A stretch of 64,000 nucleotides of DNA from Rhodospirillaceae bacterium SYSU D60007 (GCA_003574685.1 QOCQ01000014.1:82164-146163); one strand, 5' to 3'. Numbered from the stretch's first letter, positions 53,005 through 61,766 are shown. The notes: a model not told the origin generated them from the sequence alone. Program-made: numbers and translations.

Positions 53005-53751
53005 TCAGGCCGGCGCGAGACCTTCTGCCGGCACCTCGCCGCCAGCGTTGCGGATCGCGCGGCTGTAGGCCTTTTCGCTGCGGAACGGGCCGTATTTGGG
53101 ATACTCGTCCGCGCGCCCGCGGCGCACCTCGGCCGTCGCGGGGTCGACCAGCAGCAGCTTCGCGTTGCGGTCAAGCACGGGGATGAAACGGCACCAGCGG
53201 CTGAAGATGCGGCGCATGGTTGCGGAATACTCGACATAGGTCTGCCATTCCTCGCGATCCTTGGCGAAAATGGCATCCCAGGTGTCGAGGCATTCGCCGA
53301 TAAAGCGCTGCTCGACCAGCCGCATGTTGGACATCATCCAGCAGCGGTCCTCGAAGATCCAGTAGATGCTGAGCCCCAGCACCTCGCGCTCGCGCGTGAC
53401 ATAGGGAAAGAACGGGAAGGCGCGGCAGGCGATGGTGCGGTTGTGCCGCTCGCAGAACGCCGCGCCCTTGCACTCGATAGCGCAGGACGACGCGGTCAGC
53501 TCGTTGACGATCTTGCGGGTCGTGGCGTCGTAGGGTTTGAAGCGGGCCCACAGATCGGTGCGGCTTTGCAGCAGGCGGAACTCGGCCTTGTGCACCACCG
53601 GCACCGCGTCCTGTGTCGTGCAGCACACCGGCGCGCCACCGTTGAGGGGCGCGCATTTCTTGCCGCAGTCGAACTTGCACACGGGCGCGTTGAAGCGCTC
53701 GTAAAGGCGTGCGAAATCGTCGGGGCTCAGCTTCGACGCCGTTCTGGTCAT
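53005..53751 (-). CDS. YkgJ-like cysteine-cluster protein
   Basis: The 248-residue protein has an N-terminal cysteine cluster (APVCKFDCGKKCAP, APVCCTTQD) and a second group (SSCAIECKGAAFCERHNRTI, followed by AC). This layout resembles YkgJ-type putative zinc/iron-chelating proteins. The C-terminal half has no recognised motif but is rich in aromatic residues (YWIFEDRCWMMSNM). ATG 53751 was chosen as the first Met after upstream sequence rich in stop-like spacing. It lies 73 bases after the methyltransferase gene and 17 before the transporter gene. Confidence 0.75.
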   Translation of the reverse strand: MTRTASKLSPDDFARLYERFNAPVCKFDCGKKCAPLNGGAPVCCTTQDAVPVVHKAEFRLLQSRTDLWARFKPYDATTRKIVNELTASSCAIECKGAAFCERHNRTIACRAFPFFPYVTREREVLGLSIYWIFEDRCWMMSNMRLVEQRFIGECLDTWDAIFAKDREEWQTYVEYSATMRRIFSRWCRFIPVLDRNAKLLLVDPATAEVRRGRADEYPKYGPFRSEKAYSRAIRNAGGEVPAEGLAPA

Positions 53752-53824
53752 GCGCACAAACTTTAATGACCTCGATTGTGAAAGGCCAGTTACGGAATTG
53801 TTGCGCCGTCCGCAAGGCGAATAC

Positions 53825-54508
53825 CTAGGGCAAGACCTGCCAGACCGTGGTTTCGCGCAGGCCACGATTCTCAAGCTGCAGGGACGTCGGGATCTCGTAG
53901 CGCCCTAACTCCCGCAGCCGCTCAGCGGTGAAATAGTTGCGACCGGGATCGCCCAGCAGCACCAGCCGGCCAGCAGCAGCGTGGCTGCGCAGCCAGGTCA
54001 TGGCCCGCACCGTCATCTCGCGCTCGTAGCACACGTCACCGGCGATCACGACGTCGGCCTGCGGCGTGCCCGGCGCGCCGGCCAGCCAGTCCTCGCCGCT
54101 GAGCCGGATCGTCACGCCATTCGCCTCGGCGTTCAGGCTCATCGCCGCCAGCGCCATCGGGTCGATATCGTTGCCGGTCGCGCGGACAGCGCCGGCCTTC
54201 ATCGCCGCGATCGTGGCCACGCCGCCGCCGGCCGCGAAGTCGATGACTCTGCGGCCGGCCACCGCATCGGGATGGTCAAGCAGCCAGCGCGCCACCGCCT
54301 GGCCGCCAGGCCAGCAGAAGGCCCAGTAGGGCGGATCGACGTTGTTCCGCTCCAGCCAGTCCTCCGTCGCCTGCCAGATCGGCAGATACTCGGCCGCCAG
54401 CCAGAGCTGCAATTCGGGTACAAGGGCAGGGCGCTCGAGCGCGGTATGCTCGCGGATGAAGCGCTCGGGGGCGGGATGGCGCCGGGTCGGGGCGGCGCTG
54501 TCGTTCAC
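53825..54508 (-). CDS. ETF-beta lysine methyltransferase-like protein
   Basis: The 227-residue class I SAM methyltransferase resembles METTL20/ETFB-KMT, which methylates electron-transfer flavoprotein beta; bacterial homologues do the same in some species. Segments supporting this are PPYWAFCWPGGQAVARWLLD, motif I VIDFAAGGGVATIAAMKAGA, TGNDIDPMALAAM and VVIAGDVCYEREM. The start is GTG 54508, which overlaps the ubiA stop in a GTGA tetranucleotide, so translation is probably coupled to ubiA. Confidence 0.84.
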   Translation of the reverse strand: MNDSAAPTRRHPAPERFIREHTALERPALVPELQLWLAAEYLPIWQATEDWLERNNVDPPYWAFCWPGGQAVARWLLDHPDAVAGRRVIDFAAGGGVATIAAMKAGAVRATGNDIDPMALAAMSLNAEANGVTIRLSGEDWLAGAPGTPQADVVIAGDVCYEREMTVRAMTWLRSHAAAGRLVLLGDPGRNYFTAERLRELGRYEIPTSLQLENRGLRETTVWQVLP

Positions 54509-55437
54509 CGCAGCACCCGGTCGGCGAGGATGCCCGCCAGCAGCAGCCAGCCCACGAAGCGGTTGGCGCGGAACTTGTAAAGACAATCGGCCGGGTCCTG
54601 CGGCTTCACCGTTGCCACCTGCCAGCCAAGATGAATGGCCACCGCCAGCACGCCCACGCCGAAAATCATGCCGGCGCCGGCCAGCCCGCCAGCCAGCGCA
54701 AAGCCCGTCACCGCCAGCACGGCAAAAAACGCCAGCCATACGCGGGGAGTCGCCTGGAAGCGCCGTGCCGTGGAACGCACGCCGACGATGGCATCATCGC
54801 GCTGATCCTGCATGGCGTAGATCGTGTCGTACACCAGGGTCCATGCCACGCCGCCCAGCCAGAGCGCAACGGCGGCCCAGTCGAGCCGGCCGCGCACCAT
54901 GGCCCAGCCCAGCAGCGCGCCCCAGTTGAAGGCCAGCCCCAGCACCACTTGCGGCCATGACGTGATGCGCTTCATCAGGGGATAGATCGCGACCACCGCC
55001 AGCGAGGCGAGCCCGACCATGATCGCGAACGGGCTGAAGCTGAACAGGATCACCGCGCCGATGGCGGCCTGTATGACCAGCCATACCAGCGCCTGCCGGA
55101 CCGTGACTTCACCGGCGGGCAGCGGCCGGCGGCGCGTGCGCTCGACGTGCGCATCGATGTCGCGATCAAGAATGTCGTTCCAGGTACAGCCGGCGCCGCG
55201 CATCGCCACCGCGCCAACCGCGAACAGCAGCATGAACCAGGCCAGCCACCAGAGCGAACCAGGGGCTTGTGCCAGCGCCAGGCTCCACCAGCACGGGAAC
55301 AGCAACAGCCACGTGCCGATGGGCCGGTCCCAGCGCGCGAGGCGGCCATACGGGCGCGCCCAGGTCGGCAACAGCCGCAGCGTCCAGTGCGTCCGGTCGA
55401 TATCGGTGTGGCCGCCTGCCGGCACGGCATCGCTCAT
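54505..55437 (-). CDS. ubiA: 4-hydroxybenzoate polyprenyltransferase UbiA
   Basis: UbiA attaches the polyprenyl chain to 4-hydroxybenzoate in the inner membrane, before the UbiD step. The 310-residue protein has about eight or nine hydrophobic segments. The two Asp-rich prenyl-diphosphate sites are NDILDRDIDAHVERTRRRPL and DTIYAMQDQRDDAIVGVRST. The N-terminus WARPYGRLARWDRPIGTWLL is typical. It is divergent from rsmE and overlaps the downstream methyltransferase gene. Confidence 0.94.
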   Translation of the reverse strand: MSDAVPAGGHTDIDRTHWTLRLLPTWARPYGRLARWDRPIGTWLLLFPCWWSLALAQAPGSLWWLAWFMLLFAVGAVAMRGAGCTWNDILDRDIDAHVERTRRRPLPAGEVTVRQALVWLVIQAAIGAVILFSFSPFAIMVGLASLAVVAIYPLMKRITSWPQVVLGLAFNWGALLGWAMVRGRLDWAAVALWLGGVAWTLVYDTIYAMQDQRDDAIVGVRSTARRFQATPRVWLAFFAVLAVTGFALAGGLAGAGMIFGVGVLAVAIHLGWQVATVKPQDPADCLYKFRANRFVGWLLLAGILADRVLR

Positions 55438-55565
55438 GGCCCGGCATCATAATGAGAGCGCCTTGCGATCACGAGCACCGCGAGCGCGCCACTAACAAGA
55501 TCTCTCCGTGGTTTCCCCCCTCGTTGCAAAGGCGCAGTGGGCATTCGCAATGAGGCCTGAAACTC

Positions 55566-55704
55566 CCTTCCCCCGGAGGGGGAAGGTGCCCGAAGGGCGG
55601 AAGGGGGATGGCGCAACACCTTCGGCTTCTCGCCCTTGAAGGCCGAGCTTGCGGAGGCATCCCCCTTCCGGCGCTTCGCGCCACCTTCCCCCTCCGGGGG
55701 AAGG
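55566..55704. repeat. Inverted repeat, CCTTCCCCCGGAGGGGGAAGG family (long copy)
   Basis: The same unit as at 51435: CCTTCCCCCGGAGGGGGAAG at the left, CCTTCCCCCTCCGGGGGAAG at the right, with inner GGAAGGGGGATG and CATCCCCCTTCC arms. It occupies the first half of the 537-base ubiA-rsmE gap. Confidence 0.88.
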
Positions 55705-55863
55705 CAAGACCAGACCCTCTGGAGATGTGTCCACGCCGTAGCGCCTTCGCGGGGAGAAGGAAATACGCTCGCCGTTCCAGGCGCGCCAGCGCAGCCATGC
55801 GAAAGCCCTGCGACCAGCCGTCCGCTCAGTTTCATCCATGAGGGTCGGCACCGCCCATGGCAA

Positions 55864-55943
55864 ACTCCAGTGGCGCATTGGCGCAGCGGCAGAGAAGCCA
55901 AATCTGCCCTGCGCTGCCGCTTCGGGCAGTGCGCCACTGGAGT
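55864..55943. repeat. ACTCCAGTGGCGCA inverted repeat upstream of rsmE
   Basis: Perfect 14-bp arms (55864-55877 and 55930-55943) enclose inner arms GCGGCAGA-like and TCTGCC...GCCGC. It is a variant of the 39652 family. TATACT lies 15 bases beyond its right end, next to the rsmE start. Between 55705 and 55863 nothing else is recognised. Confidence 0.75.
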
Positions 55944-55974
55944 GGCGCGCGCCCGGCATATACTTTACATCGCG

Positions 55975-56754
55975 ATGACTCCCCGGTTGTTCATCGACGT
56001 GCCGCTGTCGGCTGGCACGAGCGTCGAGCTCGACGCGGACCGCGCGCACTATCTGCGCGACGTGCTGCGGCTGGCTGCGGGCGCAACAGTCCTTCTGTTC
56101 AACGGCCATGATGGCGAGTGGCGTGGCGCCATCGAATCGGTCGGCAAGCGGGCGGTGACGCTGCGTGTCGATTCGCAAACCCGGCCACAGGAACGCGAGC
56201 CCGATTTGTGGCTATGCTTTGCACCCGTCAAGAAGGCGCGTCTCGACTTCATCGCCGAGAAGGCGACCGAGCTGGGCGCCAGCGTGCTGCAGCCGGTCAT
56301 GACGAAGCACACCGCTGTCACGCGCGTTAACCTCGGTCGTCTGCGCGCAAATGCGATCGAGGCCGCTGAGCAGACCGAGCGGCTGACCGTGCCCGAGATC
56401 CGCGAGCCCGTAACGCTTGAGCGACTGATTGCGGCATGGCCGAGGGATCGTCATTTACTGCTGGCCGATGAGAGCGGTGGCGGCGCGCCGATCGCGCAGT
56501 GTCTGGGCGGCCTCGAACCCGCGGCAGCGCCGTGGGCGGTGTTGACCGGGCCGGAAGGCGGCTTTGCGCGTGAGGAGCTCGATGCCATCGGCAGCCTGCC
56601 CAACGTGCACCCTGTCGGGCTCGGCCCGCGCATCCTGCGGGCCGACACGGCCATCGTGGCGGCGCTGGCGGTATGGCAGGCGGTGCTGGGCGACTGGCGT
56701 GATGCGCCGCGGCAGGCAGCCGGTTCACATGAATCCGCTTTCACGCAGCCGTAA
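55975..56754 (+). CDS. rsmE: 16S rRNA m3U1498 methyltransferase RsmE
   Basis: RsmE methylates U1498 of 16S rRNA. The 259-residue protein has an N-terminal PUA-like region (HYLRDVLRLAAGATVLLFNG) and a SPOUT knot domain. Conserved segments are KKARLDFIAEKATELGASVL, AVLTGPEGGFAREELDAI and LGPRILRADTAIVAAL. ATG 55975 has no clear ribosome site, and a TATACT box ends only ten bases upstream, so the mRNA may be nearly leaderless. gshA follows after 148 bases. Confidence 0.93.
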   Translation: MTPRLFIDVPLSAGTSVELDADRAHYLRDVLRLAAGATVLLFNGHDGEWRGAIESVGKRAVTLRVDSQTRPQEREPDLWLCFAPVKKARLDFIAEKATELGASVLQPVMTKHTAVTRVNLGRLRANAIEAAEQTERLTVPEIREPVTLERLIAAWPRDRHLLLADESGGGAPIAQCLGGLEPAAAPWAVLTGPEGGFAREELDAIGSLPNVHPVGLGPRILRADTAIVAALAVWQAVLGDWRDAPRQAAGSHESAFTQP

Positions 56755-56902
56755 GGAAAGCTCATCCGATGCGCATTGCGCCGGTTGAGTCCGGCGCAAC
56801 GGCTTGCTAGCAACGCTGCCGACGGGAGGCGGCCGGGCCGCCGCAACGCTTTGTGACCGCGTGACGCTGGTGCGTCGCGAACGCGGCGGGGGGAAATAGC
56901 CG

Positions 56903-58252
56903 ATGTCCGCGCCGCCTGGTGGAGCCGGCGTGCCGATCACCGATCGGCGGCAGCTCGTGGAATACCTGGAAGCCGGCTGCAAGCCGCGCACGGAGTGGCG
57001 CGCCGGCACGGAGCACGAAAAGTTCGGCTTCCTCCGCGCCACGCTGAAACCGATCCCCTACGAGGGGACTGCCGGCGTTCGCGCCATGCTTGAAGGCCTG
57101 GCGGCGCGCTTCGGCTGGGAGCGCGTGCTGGAGAACGGCAAGCCGATTGCGCTGGCCCGCGGGCGCGCCAGCATCACGCTTGAGCCCGGCGGCCAGCTTG
57201 AGCTGAGCGGCGCGCCGCTGGCCACCGCGCACGAAGCCGCTGACGAAACCGATCAGCATCTGGCCGAGGTGAAGGCGGTTGCCGGGCCGCTGGGCATCGG
57301 CTTCCTCGGCATGGGGCACACGCCGACATGGCGGCGCGAGGATTTCGACTGGATGCCCAAGGGACGCTACGCGATCATGCGTGCCTACATGCCCAAACGC
57401 GGCAAGCTCGGGCTGGACATGATGCTGCGCACCTGCACGGTGCAGACCAATCTCGACTACGGCGATGAAGCCGACATGGTGAAGAAGTTCCGCGTGTCGC
57501 TGGCGCTGCAGCCGGTGGCGACGGCGCTCTACGCAAACTCGCCATACGTCGAGGGCGTCGATACCGGCTTCGTCAGCCGCCGCAGCCACGTATGGACCGA
57601 TACCGATCCCGACCGTTGCGGCATGCTGCCCTTCGTGTTCGAGGACGGTTTCGGTTTCGAGCGCTACATCGACTGGCTGCTCGATGTGCCGATGTATTTT
57701 GCCTATCGCAATGGCCGCTATATCGACCTTGCCGGCAAGTCCTTCCGCGATTTCATGGCCGGCCGCCTGCACAACGATGTCGGCGACGTGGCGCGGCTGA
57801 CCGACTGGGCGGATCACATCACCACCGCCTTTCCCGAGGTGCGGCTGAAGCGCTTCCTCGAGATGCGCGGCTCCGATTGCGGGCCGCGCGACATGATCGT
57901 GGCACTGCCGGCGTTGTGGATGGGCCTGCTGTACGACCAGACGGCGCTCGATGCCGCCTGGGACCTGGTGAAGGACTGGACTATCGCCGAGCACGATGCG
58001 CTGCGCGCCGGCGTGCCGCGGCTGGGATTGAAGACGCCGTTTCGCGACGCGACGGTGCAAACGCTGGCGAAGCGCATGCTTGAGATTGCCGAGGCTGGTC
58101 TGCGGGCGCGCGGCCACGGGGAGGAAGGCTATCTCGACCCGCTGCGCCGCATCGCCGAGAGCGGCATTACGCTGGCCGAGGAAAAGCGCCAGCGCGTGGC
58201 GAGCGACTTCCACGGCGACCCCAATGCCCTTTACGAGGCCTACGCGTTCTGA
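56903..58252 (+). CDS. gshA: Glutamate--cysteine ligase GshA (plant/alphaproteobacterial type)
   Basis: GshA makes gamma-glutamylcysteine, the first step to glutathione. The 449-residue protein matches the plant/alphaproteobacterial class: RTEWRAGTEHEKFGFLRATL, ARGRASITLEPGGQLELSGA, GMGHTPTWRREDFDWMPKGR, MLRTCTVQTNLDYGDEADMV and LKRFLEMRGSDCGPRDMIVA. Length is typical. The ubiA-rsmE-gshA neighbourhood is common in alphaproteobacteria. ATG 56903 follows GCGGGGGGAAA, a good ribosome site. Confidence 0.95.
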   Translation: MSAPPGGAGVPITDRRQLVEYLEAGCKPRTEWRAGTEHEKFGFLRATLKPIPYEGTAGVRAMLEGLAARFGWERVLENGKPIALARGRASITLEPGGQLELSGAPLATAHEAADETDQHLAEVKAVAGPLGIGFLGMGHTPTWRREDFDWMPKGRYAIMRAYMPKRGKLGLDMMLRTCTVQTNLDYGDEADMVKKFRVSLALQPVATALYANSPYVEGVDTGFVSRRSHVWTDTDPDRCGMLPFVFEDGFGFERYIDWLLDVPMYFAYRNGRYIDLAGKSFRDFMAGRLHNDVGDVARLTDWADHITTAFPEVRLKRFLEMRGSDCGPRDMIVALPALWMGLLYDQTALDAAWDLVKDWTIAEHDALRAGVPRLGLKTPFRDATVQTLAKRMLEIAEAGLRARGHGEEGYLDPLRRIAESGITLAEEKRQRVASDFHGDPNALYEAYAF

Positions 58253-58253
58253 C

Positions 58254-58344
58254 TGGGACCGCGGGCATCTTGCCGGCATTCGCCCGCAGGGCGAAGTCAT
58301 GGTCGGCGCTCGCGCCGATGCGGGCGAGGACGCCCGCGGTCCCA
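58254..58344. repeat. Inverted repeat, GGGAGCGCGGGC family variant
   Basis: The ends TGGGACCGCGGGC and GCCCGCGGTCCCA are inverted copies, with GATGCGGGCGAGGACG-type inner sequence as in the 20736 copy. It follows the gshA stop directly. The open sequence from here to 58520 shows no convincing gene. Confidence 0.85.
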
Positions 58345-58520
58345 GGACTCCTGATCCTGGCCGCGGTGCTGGCGATGGCATCCCCGCTGCGCGCCCGGTC
58401 GCCGGGCGAGACCGGCCTCGAAGGTGTGGAGGAGTGGGAGCCGTCGCTTGAGGGCGGCTTGTCGCAGCAGCTCTTCGTGCGGATCGCGCCGGCTGGTTCC
58501 GAGTGTGAGGCCTGCGGCGT

Positions 58521-58754
58521 TTAGCGTTGCCTGCCGACCAGCGTCAGTACCATGGCGGCCGCAGCGCCCAGCAAGCCGAAGAGGCACGCCGCGGCCTGGT
58601 GCGCAATGGCGTCGAGCCAGTAGGAGCCGGCAAGGCCCAGCGCTGCCACCAGCCAGCACAGGGCAATCGGCGCGGTGCCATTTCCGTGGCGGCGCGCCGG
58701 CCGAGGATGCGCGATGGCATCGGGATGATGGGCCAGTGGGAACTGAGCGGTCAT
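58521..58754 (-). CDS. Small membrane protein (77 residues)
   Basis: ATG 58754, with GGAG nine bases upstream, opens a 77-residue protein. A His/Pro/Arg-rich polar start (AQFPLAHHPDAIAHPRPARR) precedes two hydrophobic segments, APIALCWLVAALGLAGSYWL and AACLFGLLGAAAAMVLTLV. No family is recognised. It stands alone on the minus strand between gshA and a lipoprotein gene. Coding status is supported by the ribosome site and clean two-helix pattern only. Confidence 0.6.
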   Translation of the reverse strand: MTAQFPLAHHPDAIAHPRPARRHGNGTAPIALCWLVAALGLAGSYWLDAIAHQAAACLFGLLGAAAAMVLTLVGRQR

Positions 58755-58985
58755 GCCTGCCGACTCCGCCCGTTGTGGCCGGTCAACGCAGGCAAATGCA
58801 TGAAAGTTCCGCGCAACCGGCGCCGGCGCACCATAGCTGCTGGTCTTTGAAGTCTTGTGACAGGGTCGCGGAACGGCCGGCGTGGAACGGCCGTTATTTG
58901 CTTTGGACATGCCGCGAATCGGCCGCGGATAGAACATAAAGAACGTGCTGGATAGCCGCGTGCCGTCTCCCGGGAGGAGGTTCAG

Positions 58986-59288
58986 ATGCGCAAACTACTC
59001 TTCGTCCCCGTGGCCATTTTTGGTCTCGCCGCCTGTAACGGGGGCGGCTACGGCGGACCGCCCGCCACCGGCTACTACACCGGCCCGTCGGGTTATTCTT
59101 CGCCCTACGCGCCTTACTATTCGCCGACGCCGGAGCGGCGCTACGCGCATAGCTACGGCTATGGCTATCGAGGGGGCCGCTCCGGCCAGTGCACCTTCCA
59201 GACGCGCCGCGGGCCGGTGCCCGGCTATGTGCCCGAGGGCAAGAACCGCTGCTGCATCCAGACCCGCGAGGGGCAATCCTGCCAGTAG
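58986..59288 (+). CDS. Small Gly/Tyr-rich lipoprotein
   Basis: ATG 58986 follows GGGAGGAGG and opens a 100-residue protein. The signal RKLLFVPVAIFGLAAC ends in a lipobox. The middle is rich in Gly, Tyr, Pro and Ser (YYTGPSGYSSPYAPYYS), and the C-terminal third has four Cys (GQCTFQTRRG, NRCCIQTREGQSC). It should be an envelope lipoprotein with possible disulfides. Function unknown. Confidence 0.75.
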   Translation: MRKLLFVPVAIFGLAACNGGGYGGPPATGYYTGPSGYSSPYAPYYSPTPERRYAHSYGYGYRGGRSGQCTFQTRRGPVPGYVPEGKNRCCIQTREGQSCQ

Positions 59289-59347
59289 CCTTGCTTTCAG
59301 CGGATGATTGAGTGAAACCTCCTCCGCGGGCGGTGCCGCGGAGGAGC

Positions 59348-59896
59348 ATGGTGCAGGGCAGGCCGGTGGTGGCGTTGGCGATGGGTCTTGCCCTGTGGCC
59401 GGCTGCGGTGTGCGCGCAGCTCGGGCCGTTGCCGCCGGTCTCCACCTGGCGCGAATATCGCGAGGTGCAGGACGGCTTCATCGTGCGCGTGCCCAATGCC
59501 GTCAAGGCGCGCGAATGGCAGGACGGTGGCCATCCCGCCAGCTACTACCTGACCGGGAATCCGCGGCAATCCTTCAGCATCATCGCCATACGCTGGCCTG
59601 CCGGCATGCGCGGCGGCCAGTCGGCATCCGCGGTGCTTGACGCCACCGTGAAGCGCATTCTGGCGGGCATGAAGCCCGAGAAGATCGAGCGCGACGAGCC
59701 GCAGGACTGCACCGACGGTGTGCCTGGCCGTTCGCTCGCCGGCCGCCTGCCGGAGGGCCTCGCCTATGCCGCGCGCATCTGCGTGACCTCTGGCAATGTC
59801 TATCGAGTCGAGGCCTTCGTCGAGGCCGCGGAATGGGATGAGGCCGAACCCAACGTGAAAGCGTTCCTCGAATCCTTCCGGCCGCTGCGGCCATGA
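59348..59896 (+). CDS. Secreted protein, paralogue of the next gene
   Basis: From ATG 59348 the 182-residue product has a signal peptide (VVALAMGLALWPAAVCA). The mature part holds EVQDGFIVRVPNAVKAREWQ, GNPRQSFSIIAIRWPAG and a final NVKAFLESFRPL. The sequence layout, with an early F-V-P-A strand and a last FLESF helix, matches the next gene, so they are likely paralogues. GTG 59312 in frame has no ribosome site; GGAGGAG lies immediately before 59348, close to ATG 59348 or GTG 59351. The stop overlaps the next ATG by four bases. Confidence 0.72.
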   Translation: MVQGRPVVALAMGLALWPAAVCAQLGPLPPVSTWREYREVQDGFIVRVPNAVKAREWQDGGHPASYYLTGNPRQSFSIIAIRWPAGMRGGQSASAVLDATVKRILAGMKPEKIERDEPQDCTDGVPGRSLAGRLPEGLAYAARICVTSGNVYRVEAFVEAAEWDEAEPNVKAFLESFRPLRP

Positions 59897-60429
59897 TCCG
59901 GCGATCGACGTTCCTGGCATTGGCTGCTGCCATTCTGCTGCCGGCGGGCGCCGCGGCGCAGGACTGGAGCGACGTGATCGCGCCCGACATGCGCTTCAAG
60001 GTGGAGATGCCCGCACCGGTGCAGCGCAACACTGCCGATGAAAGGGACCCGTCCTTCGCCGGCCCGCGCACGACCTACGAGGCGATGTTCGGCCGGCGCA
60101 ATTTCGAGCTGGACCATGTCGACTACCGGCCGGAACAGATCGCCGGCCGCGACCGCAAGGAGATGGTGCTCGATCTCGGACGGGGTGTCGTTGAAAAGCA
60201 GTTCCCCAAACCGCAGTTCAGGTACGTGCGCGACGAGGCTGTGACGCTGGAGGGCTGGGAAGGCTACGCGCTCGACATCGAGACGCCGGGAGGGGAGGGC
60301 ATCATGATGCGCACGTACCTCGTCAAGAACCGCCTCTACCGTCTGCTCGCCACCTACGACAGCGACCCCGCCACAAAGGCCGCCGCCCACCGCTTCATCG
60401 ACTCCTTCAAGGTCGCCGACCAGCGCTGA
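59893..60429 (+). CDS. Secreted protein, coupled paralogue of the previous gene
   Basis: The 178-residue product has a signal peptide (IRRSTFLALAAAILLPAGAA). Mature motifs are APDMRFKVEMPAPVQRNTAD, GRGVVEKQFPKPQFRYVRDE, EGWEGYALDIETPGG, and a terminal AAAHRFIDSFKVADQR that parallels FLESFRPL in the upstream gene. The ATG overlaps the previous stop (ATGA), so translation is coupled and the two proteins probably act together in the periplasm. No known family is recognised. Confidence 0.78.
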   Translation: MIRRSTFLALAAAILLPAGAAAQDWSDVIAPDMRFKVEMPAPVQRNTADERDPSFAGPRTTYEAMFGRRNFELDHVDYRPEQIAGRDRKEMVLDLGRGVVEKQFPKPQFRYVRDEAVTLEGWEGYALDIETPGGEGIMMRTYLVKNRLYRLLATYDSDPATKAAAHRFIDSFKVADQR

Positions 60430-60430
60430 C

Positions 60431-60507
60431 CCTGGGGCGCGCGGCTCCCGCCGCGCTCGTCGTCTGACGCGCGCAGACCCGCTGACAGCGCGGGCATTCC
60501 TGCCCGC
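60431..60507. repeat. Degenerate GGGAGCGCGGGC-family sequence with hairpin
   Basis: A hairpin GCGGGCA/TTCC/TGCCCGC lies at 60490-60507, preceded by GGGGCGCGCGGCTCCCGCCG, a decayed arm-like sequence. It lies between the convergent secreted-protein gene and the 78-residue gene. From 60508 to 60643 nothing else is recognised. Confidence 0.5.
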
Positions 60508-60643
60508 ATTCGCCAGCATCGTAAGCGAAACGGCGTCGTCGGTCCGGCCGCCCTCCACAGGCAGTGACCGATCGTGTCGCCGATGGTCCGGGCTCGCTCA
60601 CGCTCGGCATGACGCCCTTCGGCCTCACGCCTTGCGCGTGCGT

Positions 60644-60880
60644 TCAGGTCTGTATCTCGCTTGCGGCAATCAGATTGACTTGTCCAGTGCGTATCCCCTT
60701 CATGCGGACCGCAAAGCCGCGTCGAACATAGGAGAGAAGCTCCGAGTCGGTCTCGACGGCGATCTGATTGGCCGTGAGTTTCATTGCGTTGCCCAGTGTC
60801 GGATCTGCAACGCGGTACCTTCCGTCGCGACCACGGTGGGGCAGGTAGAGTTCCCCCGTATCAAGTCGTATTCTTCTCAC
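60644..60880 (-). CDS. Unrecognised 78-residue protein, last gene of the accessory cassette
   Basis: The start is GTG 60880, set by AGGAGG five bases upstream, the best ribosome site in the cassette. An ATG at 60907 in frame lacks one. The 78-residue protein begins RRIRLDTGELYLPHRGRDG and ends SYVRRGFAVRMKGIRTGQVN followed by LIAASEIQT. It looks compact and beta-rich with many Arg. No family is recognised. It lies 82 bases after the glycosylase-like gene on the same strand. Confidence 0.68.
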   Translation of the reverse strand: MRRIRLDTGELYLPHRGRDGRYRVADPTLGNAMKLTANQIAVETDSELLSYVRRGFAVRMKGIRTGQVNLIAASEIQT

Positions 60881-60962
60881 GTAACCCTCCTGAAGATGCC
60901 GCTCCATCTTGCACACATGCGAGGCTGGCGGCGTCGACCTCGCTTCGCGCGACCTTCGTCGG

Positions 60963-61757
60963 TCATCCTTGCAGGGCCGCGACCCGCGCTTCGAGCGCGG
61001 CGCGTGCTGCCAGCAGGCGGTCCGGTTCGACCTTGGGCGAAAGGTCTTGCCGTGCCTTTCGGCCAAGAAAGAATGCGATCCGCTCTGCGTTCGCACCGCT
61101 TGGGTGCGGCAGGCCGGAGAGGATGCGGTTGCGATCTATTCCGGCTTCGCTGGTCGCCAGCTCGATAGCTTCAGCGACCTTGGGACCCAGCGGCACAAAG
61201 ATCGCTTGGGAAAGCATTGATGCCTCCGCTGAGAACCACTTCATGAGATGTCGGCGAAGCAGCGGCGTCGAAACCATTGAGGGCGTGCCGGAATAATCTT
61301 TGCCGTCGACCAATACGGGATAGCGCAACGCCGACGTGAAGTGGACCAGATTGCAATCCCCGTTCCACAGCGAACCACAGGACGGCACGCCCAGCAGACG
61401 GCTGATGCCGGTGCTGTCGAGCATGGCGACAAGGTTGGTGCGCATTGGTCCTGAGAAACTGGCAAAGACCTTGGCCGCGGCCATGGCTTGCGATTCGCTG
61501 TGACCCGCCCTAAGACAACGTCGTGCTTCCAGCAAGGCGTTGCGCATCTGCTGCCTGCCCGGGGTCACGCCGACGATCACGACCCTTGCATCAGTGTTGA
61601 CGTGATCAAAGGGCGCATAAGCCACTTCGATTCGCTTGCGGCCGGCCTGCGCATTCTCGAGCAGCAACCGCTGCGGTTGCATGATCTCATCGGCAAGTTC
61701 TGCCTCACTCATCTCTCGGATCAGCGACGCAAAGCGCGAAAACAGATTGCTTTCCAT
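60963..61757 (-). CDS. Uracil-DNA-glycosylase-fold protein
   Basis: The 264-residue protein carries two hallmarks of the uracil-DNA glycosylase superfamily: RVVIVGVTPGRQQM near residue 57 (the water-activating/phosphate loop position) and LPHPSGANAERIAFFLGRK near 215 (the HPS intercalation loop). Between them SCGSLWNGDCNLVHFTSAL may form the base pocket. The N-terminus (SRFASLIREMSEAELADEIM) is helical. GGAG six bases before ATG 61757 sets the start. It follows the DUF4258-like gene by nine bases. Whether it excises uracil or another base, or serves an accessory role, is unknown. Confidence 0.78.
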   Translation of the reverse strand: MESNLFSRFASLIREMSEAELADEIMQPQRLLLENAQAGRKRIEVAYAPFDHVNTDARVVIVGVTPGRQQMRNALLEARRCLRAGHSESQAMAAAKVFASFSGPMRTNLVAMLDSTGISRLLGVPSCGSLWNGDCNLVHFTSALRYPVLVDGKDYSGTPSMVSTPLLRRHLMKWFSAEASMLSQAIFVPLGPKVAEAIELATSEAGIDRNRILSGLPHPSGANAERIAFFLGRKARQDLSPKVEPDRLLAARAALEARVAALQG

Positions 61758-61766
61758 GACGGTCTC

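Noticed and set aside
58270..58524. An 84-codon + strand frame after gshA
   Set aside because: Its first half is a palindromic repeat and it has no ribosome site. Nothing supports coding.
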